NCBI GenBank assembly: GCA_043810595.1
Contig: JBDRNX010000032.1
Coordinates: 1 to 64,000, forward strand
Length of the DNA stretch: 64,000 nucleotides
Reading direction: 5' to 3'
Source: JAWABC01 sp043810595
Lineage (GTDB): Archaea; Nanobdellota; Nanobdellia; SCGC-AAA011-G17; VGLX01
The position numbers and the translations under genes were made by a program. Numbering within the stretch: position 1 is the stretch's first letter; each line of letters opens with the position of its first letter. The notes below the pieces were generated by a model, which had not been told where the DNA came from, did no database searches, and saw only the letters and a list, made by a program, of their open reading frames with translations. Below, piece after piece: positions 57,486 to 64,000 of this stretch.

Positions 57486-58270
57486 TTTTTGAGGAGTTCC
57501 CCTTCGCCTCCTTCTTTTTTTATGACTTCTATCGCCTTGTTTGCTACTTCTTGTATTTCTTTTTCTCCTGTTTTGTAATCGCTTGTTGTTAGAACGAGTC
57601 TGTATTTCGGTGCGCTTACGTAGCTTATTTCAAGCTCGTATTTCTTTTCTTTTGCTACCTTTTCAGCTTCTTTCAAGGCTTTTTTTATCAGCTCTATCCC
57701 TTCTGGTGATTCGCTTGTGAGCATTAACGATGTTTCTATCTTTACTTTTATTGGTTTTATCTTGTCTTTTAGTATTTCTTCAAATGTTTTTTGGTATTTT
57801 TTTGGTACCTTTGCTTTTTCCATTGTTGTCGTGCCTGCTATGAATTCCTGGAAGAACGTGTTGAAGTTTCCGTACTCTTCCACTATGCCTTTGCCGAATT
57901 CGTTGTAAATTTCTTGCACAGTTGTTTTTGTTTTTTGTGCCAACCCTTCAAGAATCTTTTCTGCTCTCTGCTCCTGTTTGTATTCCTCGTTTTTGTGTTT
58001 TTTTACTGATAAGGGTACTCTTCTTAGAGAGAGGTCTATCTGTCCTTTTTCTTTGTTTATCCTTAAAACCTTGCACACGAGTTTTCTTCCTTCTTTTACG
58101 AAATCTCTTATGTTTCTTATTCTTCCCGGTGAGATTTCCGATATGTGTATCATCGCTTCCTTGTTTTCGTACTCGTCCAGGTCAACAAAAACTGAGTGTG
58201 GGAATATTTTCTTGACTGTGCAGATTACGAATTCTCCTTCTTCCGGTATTCCTGATTTCTTGTAGAACAT
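57482..58270 (-). CDS. eif2a: Translation initiation factor aIF2 subunit alpha
   Basis: 262 residues. S1 domain: GIPEEGEFVICTVKKIFPHS, DEYENKEAMIHISEISPGRI, KLVCKVLRINKEKGQIDLSL, then a helical domain and a C-terminal alpha/beta domain (SYVSAPKYRLVLTTSDYKTG). Complete. In a conserved operon with eL42, eS27 and nop10. Confidence 0.96.
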   Translation of the reverse strand: MFYKKSGIPEEGEFVICTVKKIFPHSVFVDLDEYENKEAMIHISEISPGRIRNIRDFVKEGRKLVCKVLRINKEKGQIDLSLRRVPLSVKKHKNEEYKQEQRAEKILEGLAQKTKTTVQEIYNEFGKGIVEEYGNFNTFFQEFIAGTTTMEKAKVPKKYQKTFEEILKDKIKPIKVKIETSLMLTSESPEGIELIKKALKEAEKVAKEKKYELEISYVSAPKYRLVLTTSDYKTGEKEIQEVANKAIEVIKKEGGEGELLKK

Positions 58271-58313
58271 CTTTATTTTTTATGAAAAGGTTTGTTTTTA
58301 AGGTTTTCTATGT

Positions 58314-58502
58314 TTACTCGAGAACTTCCAGTATTCTTGCCTTTATTCTTCCCTTGCCGCCTGTTGGGTCACTGAGGGCTTTGTCGCATACTAGGCATTT
58401 TACTACACTACTTGCTTTGCCGAATATTATCTGTTCGTTTTTGCACTTCGGGCATCTTACCTTAATGAATTTGCTTTTTGATTCCTTTGGTTGTTCTTCC
58501 AT
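58314..58502 (-). CDS. rps27e: Ribosomal protein eS27
   Basis: 62 residues. Zinc finger RCPKCKNEQIIFGKASSVVK then CLVCDKALSDPTGGKGRI, the family signature. Starts 1 base after eL42 and lies 43 bases before aIF2 alpha. Confidence 0.96.
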   Translation of the reverse strand: MEEQPKESKSKFIKVRCPKCKNEQIIFGKASSVVKCLVCDKALSDPTGGKGRIKARILEVLE

Positions 58503-58503
58503 T

Positions 58504-58812
58504 TTACTTGAACTCCGTCCTCTTTGCCCTTATTCCTGCTTTTTGAACATGTGTTTTGCCGCAAACTTTGCACTTGAACCTCAAGTCTGTCTTCTTGCTT
58601 GATTTTACTCCTGACATCTTTGGTTTTGTTGGCTTTGAGCCGTACTTTCCCAAGTTTCCAAAACCTCTTCCTTTGCCCCTGTACCTGGCTCTCGCTATGG
58701 ATCCCCTCTTGAGGCTTCCTCTCTTGCCTCCCCTCTTTGCCATTGCCACGCTGTGTTCCGTGTGTTTTTTGCAAAACGGGCAGTATCTTTTCTTTGCTTT
58801 TGGCAGTTTCAT
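58504..58812 (-). CDS. rpl44e: Ribosomal protein eL42 (L44e)
   Basis: 102 residues, basic. RYCPFCKKHTEHSVAMAKRG and, near the C-terminus, FKCKVCGKTHVQKAGIRAKR. ATGA overlap with the GINS stop. Zinc-binding, near the E site of the large subunit. Confidence 0.96.
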   Translation of the reverse strand: MKLPKAKKRYCPFCKKHTEHSVAMAKRGGKRGSLKRGSIARARYRGKGRGFGNLGKYGSKPTKPKMSGVKSSKKTDLRFKCKVCGKTHVQKAGIRAKRTEFK

Positions 58813-59426
58813 TTTATTTGTTCTACTCGATTTTTCTTTATCAGCACGTTAGCAACCTTTGTTGGTAGGGCTGCCATGTCCTCTTCGTCGTAAGGTCCGT
58901 AAACATTCAGGTCATCACCGATGAACTTCGGTGTGGGGCTAATGAACCTCACTAATTTTGTTTCTAACTTTTTGTCGCTTTTTAACTCTTTCGGTTTTTC
59001 GGGTTCTTCTATTTTCGGGTGGTTAACTTGCAGGATGTTATTCAGCACCCCTTTTCTGTATCTTAGCATCGTGTCTCTTACCTCCCTGAATAGCCCCTTT
59101 TCTTCAGGCAGTATTTCTGGCAGCTCTGCTGTCTCTCCCATCAATGCTGCCACTCTCGCAAGTTGTATTATCTTGCTCTCCCTCTTTTCGTACAGTTCTT
59201 TCAGTATTTTCTTTACGTTTTCGACTGTTTTCTGGGTCTTTTGGAGTTCTGCTGAAGCGAATATGCTTGTTTTGCTCTGTTGGGATTCTAATAGGCTTGT
59301 TTTTTCTGCCAGGTATTTTACGACGTCTGAGTAGAATGTCGGTTCGAGCTGTTGGAGCTCGTTTTTGTATTTCTCCCTCCTGAGGATCTCATAGAGGGTT
59401 TCGAAAACTATCTTCACCTCTGTCAT
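58809..59426 (-). CDS. GINS complex subunit (Gins51 type)
   Basis: 205 residues. Helical A domain first (LYEILRREKYKNELQQLEPT, FYSDVVKYLAEKTSL), acidic/Lys linker, then the small B domain at the C-terminus (VRFISPTPKFIGDDLNVYGP, EEDMAALPTKVANVLIKKNR). The A-then-B order is that of Gins15/51. It is part of the CMG replicative helicase with MCM. First gene of the eL42-eS27-aIF2 alpha operon. Confidence 0.9.
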   Translation of the reverse strand: MTEVKIVFETLYEILRREKYKNELQQLEPTFYSDVVKYLAEKTSLLESQQSKTSIFASAELQKTQKTVENVKKILKELYEKRESKIIQLARVAALMGETAELPEILPEEKGLFREVRDTMLRYRKGVLNNILQVNHPKIEEPEKPKELKSDKKLETKLVRFISPTPKFIGDDLNVYGPYDEEDMAALPTKVANVLIKKNRVEQIK

Positions 59427-59489
59427 ATTTAGTCTGATTTTTGTTTTATTAAAAAAGTTTTGTGTTTTGTAATGGTTATTTTTTCAAAG

Positions 59490-59531
59490 GTTAGATTTAA
59501 ATACCTTTCTTGGTAAGGAAAAACGGGGGTT
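59490..59531 (+). promoter_or_regulatory. Promoter and ribosome binding site of the sigma-70 gene
   Basis: TATA-like agatttaaatac at about 59491-59502, then cgggggt ending 5 bases before ATG 59535. An archaeal-type promoter and the local GGGGG Shine-Dalgarno show the gene is adapted to this genome. Confidence 0.5.
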
Positions 59532-59534
59532 TTT

Positions 59535-61241
59535 ATGCAATCTAGGGTCAGGAAAGAAGATAATCTTGCTATTTTGAAGCGTAATGATACTTACATGAAG
59601 GATGATGTTTTGAGGGTTCTTGAGCCTTCTTACCTCACTCCGGGCAGGGGAGTTACTCGCAGGATAGATTCTTTTATAGGGGGTTTGGACGGAAAGCCTG
59701 TTACCGGTACGGATATTCACAATTTTTATCGTAAGACCTTGAATTGGGAAAAGCTTTATGACGTAGCCAATTCTGCGGGGGTTTCCAGTTCTATAGTTAA
59801 CGATTTTCTGGGGAAGCATCCTAATTACGGTATTAAGGTTTTTACAGGAGTTCAGAATTTTGTTATTTGCAACCCCTTGGTTGTTAAGGAGTTGGGCGGT
59901 CCTGTCAAGAAGTTTTCAAAGCGTCTCAGTCAGAGCATAAGCAAGAAGCTGGAATTGATTTGTGGTGATGTTTTTGTTAAGTTTGATGATATGAAGTCTA
60001 AAGATATTGATTACTGGAAGCTTAAGCCTTTTTTTGATAGTCACGTTAAGAGTTTCAAGGGGGATTTTATTCCTGCTTCCCGGGTTGTTTTGCGTGACGG
60101 TAAGTCTGAAGGTGTGGCTTACTTCAACAGGGAGTTTTATAACATACTTGTTAAGAGCTCTTACAACGGCATAACAATAAACAAATACCCTGAGCCGAGT
60201 CAGAGGTTTGATATGTCAGACCTTTTGAAAGAGCCAACTATCTACAATTTTCCAAAAGAACGAAGGCTCTTGACTCGTGAGGAGGAAGTTGAGTTGAGTA
60301 ATAAATTCTTAACCATTTTGGGTAAGATAAGGAAGGTAGAGTCTAGGATTGGTTTGTCATCTGTTGGTATTAAGCGTGTTGCAAAATTGATGGGTGATGC
60401 TTATTCTTATGTTTCAACGGATAAGAAGAGGTTTAGTAAGGGGGCTCTTGATGCAGCTCTTAGTAAGATTTCTGAACTTGAGGACCATGCTAATTATTAT
60501 GGTTCCATAATGTTGTGGCATAATCACGGTTTAATAAGGAAGCGTGCTATTCATTTCGCGAGTTATGCTAAATCTATTACGAGGGATGAGTTGGAACAGG
60601 AGGGGAGGCTTGGTGTGATGCGTGCATTTAAGAAGTTTGATCCTTCAAAAGGTTATAAGTTCTCTACTTATGCTTCTTGGTGGATCGATCAGGCCATGAT
60701 CCGGGAGATAATTGATAGGGATAATCTGATTAGGGTGCCAGTTTACTTGAACGAGTTGATTAATAAGACAAATAGGGTTATGAGAAAGTTTTTTGCTGAG
60801 AATAATCGCATCCCTGACGATGAGGAGGTTTCAAGTATGATTGGTCTCCCTGTGGAGTATGTTAAGCGGAGCCGTGATGCTTGTGCGGTTAGGAAAACAT
60901 CTTCTTTGAATAGGGTTGTTGTTGAGGACGGTGACTCAGAATTGGAATCGTTGGTTGTTTATGATAAGTATAGTAATCCTGAAGAGGAGATTATAGCTAG
61001 AATAGACCAGAGCAGCAGGTCTAAGGAGATTGATAGAATCCTTTCCATTTTGTCTTTTAGGGAGGCGGATATTCTGAAGAAGAGGTTTGGTATAGGCTGC
61101 AAAAGTGAGTTAACTCTTGCAGAGGTGGGTAAAAGTTATGTGCTCACCAGGCAGCGTATAAAGCAGATTGAAGAAGATGCTTTGAACAAGTTGAAGAAAA
61201 AATACGGGGATAAGCCTGAAATCAGGTCTTTCCTACAGTAA
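59535..61241 (+). CDS. Bacterial-type sigma-70 RNA polymerase sigma factor
   Basis: 568 residues. Residues 1-235 have no recognised domain. Region 1.2 is near 236-262 (RRLLTREEEVELSNKFLTIL). Region 2 is near 325-400: ITRDELEQEGRLGVMRAFKK, FDPSKGYKFSTYASWWIDQA, then MIREIIDRDNLIRVPVYLNE, including the residues that in bacteria read the -10 element. Region 3 is near 405-480 (RIPDDEEVSSMIGLPVEYVK). Region 4 is near 497-558 (LSFREADILKKRFGIG, TLAEVGKSYVLTRQRIKQIE), ending in a -35-type helix-turn-helix. This is the full primary-sigma layout. Codon use and ribosome binding site match neighbouring genes. Archaea normally use TBP/TFB; TBP is encoded at the start of this window. Confidence 0.93.
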   Translation: MQSRVRKEDNLAILKRNDTYMKDDVLRVLEPSYLTPGRGVTRRIDSFIGGLDGKPVTGTDIHNFYRKTLNWEKLYDVANSAGVSSSIVNDFLGKHPNYGIKVFTGVQNFVICNPLVVKELGGPVKKFSKRLSQSISKKLELICGDVFVKFDDMKSKDIDYWKLKPFFDSHVKSFKGDFIPASRVVLRDGKSEGVAYFNREFYNILVKSSYNGITINKYPEPSQRFDMSDLLKEPTIYNFPKERRLLTREEEVELSNKFLTILGKIRKVESRIGLSSVGIKRVAKLMGDAYSYVSTDKKRFSKGALDAALSKISELEDHANYYGSIMLWHNHGLIRKRAIHFASYAKSITRDELEQEGRLGVMRAFKKFDPSKGYKFSTYASWWIDQAMIREIIDRDNLIRVPVYLNELINKTNRVMRKFFAENNRIPDDEEVSSMIGLPVEYVKRSRDACAVRKTSSLNRVVVEDGDSELESLVVYDKYSNPEEEIIARIDQSSRSKEIDRILSILSFREADILKKRFGIGCKSELTLAEVGKSYVLTRQRIKQIEEDALNKLKKKYGDKPEIRSFLQ

Positions 61242-62339
61242 TTTTAGCAGTTCTCTTCCGTAAATTTTCATTCCCTTCTTGCATTCTTTTTCGCTGAAGT
61301 TTTTTGCTTTGCTTTTCTCTTTTCCGTAAATCAGGAAAGGTACTGGAAGTTTTGAGTGTGCTTTCAGTTTGCATTCTGTTGAGTGGTCTCCTGTTACGCA
61401 TATGACTGCGTTTAATTTTTTTACTCTACTTATGAATTCCCTGTCTATTTTCTCTATGGCTTTCACTTTCCCTTTGACATCTCCTTGGTGCGCGTATGTA
61501 TCAGGTCCTTTTATCTGCAGGTAGAAGTTGTCGTATTTGTTGAAGTTTTTCTTTATCGTTTCAAAAGTTTTTTTGAGGTCTGGGCTTTTTGACAGTATCT
61601 TCATTCCGGCTAGTTTTCCTACACCAATTTCTACTGGCATGTCAGCAAGCAAAGCCCACTTTCCCTTAAGCTTTTTCAGTTTTGGCAGTCTATTCCCACA
61701 GCCCCTCATTATTATTGTTTTGTTTTTCAGGGCTTTTTCTACCTTTTTTGTGAATTCGTTGATTGTCCTGGCTGTTTCTTCTGCATTTTTTTCTAATGCC
61801 TTGCACCTCAGCACCCTTAACTTTCTTCCTCTTATAGGTAGTGCTGTTGAGACGTAGTTTTTTGCTATCCTGTACCCTGGGTGGGTGTTCGTTACTCTAG
61901 GCGAGCTTTTTGTTTTTATTTTCATTATAGCCCTGTAATCTACTGTGGGTATTATCTTTATTTTTTCATCGCTGAATTTTTTTGCATATCTTTTTACCTG
62001 TTTTTCTGTTGCTCCCTGTATCCTTGTTATTATCCCTTTTTTTGTTTCGGAGAAGTTGCACCGTGCCACAGCTCCGTCTATTTTTATCCCCGCTCCGTGT
62101 GCTTCGATCACGCCTCTTCCTGTGTGCACTTTGAACGGGTCAAATCCCAGAAGCGTTATCATTGCTTCGTCAGATTCTGGTGCTATGTTTTTTGCTATTA
62201 CCGTAATCATCCCCACTTTCCCTTCTCTTGCCATGAAGTCCATGTGGGGTGTTTTTGCTTTTTCTAGCGGTGTTTTGTTTCCCAGTTCTTTGTATTTGGA
62301 ATCCCCGAGTCCGTCTAGCAGTACTATTATTTTTTTCAT
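61233..62339 (-). CDS. apgM: Cofactor-independent phosphoglycerate mutase (archaeal type)
   Basis: 368 residues of the alkaline phosphatase superfamily. Start KKIIVLLDGLGDSKYKELGN (metal Asp), then GNKTPLEKAKTPHMDFMARE, NIAPESDEAMITLLGFDPFK with the probable nucleophile Ser, YLQIKGPDTYAHQGDVKGKV and CVTGDHSTECKLKAHSKLPV with metal Asp/His. Converts 3- to 2-phosphoglycerate. Overlaps sigma-70 by 9 bases at the 3' ends. Confidence 0.94.
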   Translation of the reverse strand: MKKIIVLLDGLGDSKYKELGNKTPLEKAKTPHMDFMAREGKVGMITVIAKNIAPESDEAMITLLGFDPFKVHTGRGVIEAHGAGIKIDGAVARCNFSETKKGIITRIQGATEKQVKRYAKKFSDEKIKIIPTVDYRAIMKIKTKSSPRVTNTHPGYRIAKNYVSTALPIRGRKLRVLRCKALEKNAEETARTINEFTKKVEKALKNKTIIMRGCGNRLPKLKKLKGKWALLADMPVEIGVGKLAGMKILSKSPDLKKTFETIKKNFNKYDNFYLQIKGPDTYAHQGDVKGKVKAIEKIDREFISRVKKLNAVICVTGDHSTECKLKAHSKLPVPFLIYGKEKSKAKNFSEKECKKGMKIYGRELLKLL

Positions 62340-62650
62340 AGTGTTTTTATTATTGTAAACAGAAGCAGCATACCTATCAGGATGAATATTACTCCTACAT
62401 ATTTGTTAACTTCTCTCTTTTTTTGTTCATTTACCGGAACGCCCATGCTGAACATTACCTTGTGTTTTATTGCCACGTAACCTGTTGTGATGAAGAATCC
62501 TCCGAAGAACAAAAGGAATAGCATCCCTTGGAAGCTTTTCACTCCTGCTCTTGTGAAATACCCCCAAAGTGCTGAAAGAACGCACAGCATCAAAAGGTAG
62601 TTTGCGTACCAGTTGACTTTTTTAACATTACCCTTCTCTTTTTTTGCCAT
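62336..62650 (-). CDS. Small membrane protein
   Basis: 104 residues. Three helices (YLLMLCVLSALWGYFTRAG, GMLFLLFFGGFFITTGYVAI, YVGVIFILIGMLLLFTII), with a basic N-terminus (KKEKGNVKKVNW). It overlaps the apgM start by 4 bases, so it is co-transcribed with apgM. No family recognised. Confidence 0.65.
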   Translation of the reverse strand: MAKKEKGNVKKVNWYANYLLMLCVLSALWGYFTRAGVKSFQGMLFLLFFGGFFITTGYVAIKHKVMFSMGVPVNEQKKREVNKYVGVIFILIGMLLLFTIIKTL

Positions 62651-62726
62651 GTTAATAACCTTCTTTTGAAAATATTTAAAACTTTCTAACCATAATTTTA
62701 AATAACTTCTTGTTTACTTCAATTTC

Positions 62727-63704
62727 ATGTACCTGATAAAGCAGCTTCCCGAGGATTTTATCGTAGAGGAGATTCCAAAAATCAAGTTAGGTAATGGTCC
62801 TTACACCTACTTCATCCTCGAGAAAAGGCTGTGGAATACTAACGATGCTATCAAGGCCATAGCTTCTAGGGTGAATGTTAAGGAAAAATACTTTAACGTT
62901 GCAGGCATTAAGGATAAGCAGGCTGTCACAAAGCAGTATGTTTCTGTGCTTAACGTTTCGAGGCAAAGGTTGGAGTCTTTGAAAATAAAAGACATTAAGA
63001 TTAAGGTTGTTGGCAATGGCACTGAGAGGTTGAAGCTTGGTCAGCTTAAGGCCAATCATTTCAAGGTAATAGTCAGGAACCTTGAGAAGGAGTATGATAA
63101 GATTTCTTTTATTGAGAATTATTATGACGATCAGAGGTTTGGGGGAAGGAATGCTATTCTCGGTAAGGCGTTGGTTAAGGGCAAGTATAGGAAGGCTTGT
63201 TATACGCTTCGTCTGAGGTGGGATAAGTCTGATTATCTTGGTTCGTTAAGAAAGCTTGGCAAGAAGTTGTTGAGGCTTTACGTTAATGCCTACCAGAGTT
63301 TACTGTTCAACCAGGCTTTGGCAGCCTACCTTAAGTCTAAATACAAGAAGTATTACACAGTTGATTATTCTAAAGGTGAGTTTGTTTTTTCGAATGAGAA
63401 GTTGAAGAATGGTACTTTTCCCATACTTGGCTTTTTGACGGATTTCAAAAACAAGGAAATTGCTAATATCTATGAAGATTTGATGAAGAAGGAAAAGTTG
63501 AGGAAAGAAGACTTCATAATGAAGAGCACTCCTGAGTTGAGTTCTGAGGGTAATGAAAGGAAGATGTTTGTTACCGTCGATGATTTAAAGCTTTTATACT
63601 CCAAAGACGAGCTTCACAAGGGCAAGCTAAAGGCAGTTCTTGACTTTAAGCTTCCGCCCGGCAGCTATGCAACCTTGGTTATCAAAAAAATGTTTAATAA
63701 ATAA
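62727..63704 (+). CDS. truD: tRNA pseudouridine synthase TruD
   Basis: 325 residues. Pseudouridine synthase for tRNA U13. Start IKQLPEDFIVEEIPKIKLGN, catalytic loop FNVAGIKDKQAVTKQYVSVL with the Asp, NYYDDQRFGGRNAILGKALV, and NAYQSLLFNQALAAYLKSKY. The length is at the short end of the family, so the insertion domain is reduced. A TATA-like aatttaaaataa is about 25 bases upstream (leaderless). Confidence 0.94.
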   Translation: MYLIKQLPEDFIVEEIPKIKLGNGPYTYFILEKRLWNTNDAIKAIASRVNVKEKYFNVAGIKDKQAVTKQYVSVLNVSRQRLESLKIKDIKIKVVGNGTERLKLGQLKANHFKVIVRNLEKEYDKISFIENYYDDQRFGGRNAILGKALVKGKYRKACYTLRLRWDKSDYLGSLRKLGKKLLRLYVNAYQSLLFNQALAAYLKSKYKKYYTVDYSKGEFVFSNEKLKNGTFPILGFLTDFKNKEIANIYEDLMKKEKLRKEDFIMKSTPELSSEGNERKMFVTVDDLKLLYSKDELHKGKLKAVLDFKLPPGSYATLVIKKMFNK

Positions 63705-63790
63705 CTATCAATTAGTAGTTACAAACAAAAGGTTTATAAATAGGTTAATAAGCTATTTTTTATACCTCGTCTAGGTATTTTGGGGGTTGT

Positions 63791-64000
63791 ATGTATCTGT
63801 TTCCATTTCAGGTTGGAAAGCGTAAGGATGGTCATATACTATCAACTGCTGATACAGATAGGGAAACCTATGATTTGTTGTCAAAATTCGGTTTCAAAAC
63901 CTTCTACATCAATCCTGAAAACAGGACTCACGACGGAAAATCAAAGTTTTACATTCAATACGAGAACCTGAACCCTCCGATGGCTGCCATGAAGGTTTTT
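63791..64000 (+). CDS. Hypothetical protein, cut by the window end
   Basis: The first 70 codons are visible (MYLFPFQVGKRKDGHILSTA, then ETYDLLSKFGFKTFYINPEN). The start is fixed by tgggggt just before the ATG and a TATA ggtttataaatagg at about 63731-63744. The mixed alpha/beta sequence does not match a family I recognise. The gene continues beyond 64000. Confidence 0.6.
   Translation, partial: MYLFPFQVGKRKDGHILSTADTDRETYDLLSKFGFKTFYINPENRTHDGKSKFYIQYENLNPPMAAMKVF

Noticed and set aside
1..64000. CRISPR arrays, rRNA genes, insertion-sequence transposases or integrase/attachment sites
   Set aside because: None seen: no regularly spaced repeats, no rRNA signatures and no transposase or integrase motifs on either strand.

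Overview
The window is archaeal. It encodes a TATA-binding protein, MCM, GINS, RPA, RadA, Hjc, aIF2 alpha and beta, aEF1 beta, Pelota, Nop10, Cbf5 and the ribosomal proteins eS19, eL39, eL31, eS27 and eL42. Three tRNA genes are present, two with bulge-helix-bulge (BHB) introns. Genes are short, tightly packed and often overlap by 1-20 bases. Starts are either leaderless, with a TATA box about 25 bases upstream, or preceded by GGAGGT or GGGGGT. The gene content and many short orphan membrane proteins suggest a DPANN lineage (Woesearchaeota/Pacearchaeota-like); this placement is an inference. No stretch longer than 300 bases lacks a gene.

Layout. 1-5.4 kb: tbp, mcm, an OB-fold protein, two small orphans, aIF2 beta, DUF424 and an NMD3-like domain. 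5.4-6.2 kb: a tRNA-Phe interrupted twice, overlapped on the other strand by a LAGLIDADG gene. 6.4-9.9 kb: an RqcH/NFACT protein split into two genes with cysS and an orphan between them. 10-11.9 kb: eS19-PDCD5-eL39-eL31. 12-14.7 kb: a two-hairpin element, a small Cys protein, and a LAGLIDADG ORF running in frame into cbf5, which carries a 22-base BHB intron in its catalytic Asp codon. 14.7-20.9 kb: mnmH, radical SAM, acylphosphatase, THUMP methyltransferase, a histone-fold protein, and a NUMOD3-type nuclease abutting hjc. 20.9-26.5 kb: envelope and lipoprotein genes. 26.5-32.5 kb: rpa, membrane hydrolase, adenine deaminase, tRNA-Pro, deacylase, galE. 32.6-44.1 kb: a surface-glycan cluster including a protein of about 1460 residues with three deacetylase-like domains. 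44.2-50.7 kb: the radA operon, orphans, tRNA-Arg, a PHP protein, zinc-ribbon/aEF1 beta, a HIT protein without its nucleophile, and a prepilin peptidase. 50.7-64 kb: lipid reductase, pelota, a second surface module, endonuclease Q, the GINS-eL42-eS27-aIF2 alpha-nop10-PAC2 operon, a complete bacterial-type sigma-70 factor, apgM, truD and one gene cut by the window end.

Main points of interest. (1) A full sigma-70 protein (regions 1.2, 2, 3 and 4) sits in the same window as TBP. (2) There are three homing-type nucleases, two of them beside non-canonical BHB introns (tRNA-Phe and cbf5). (3) RqcH is split, although its combined length is normal. (4) A roughly 22-base motif recurs at a fixed distance from TATA boxes upstream of both LAGLIDADG genes, the radA operon and the tRNA-Pro region. 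These suggest an archaeal genome with active BHB splicing and homing elements and an extra, bacterial-like transcription component. The functional links are inferences.
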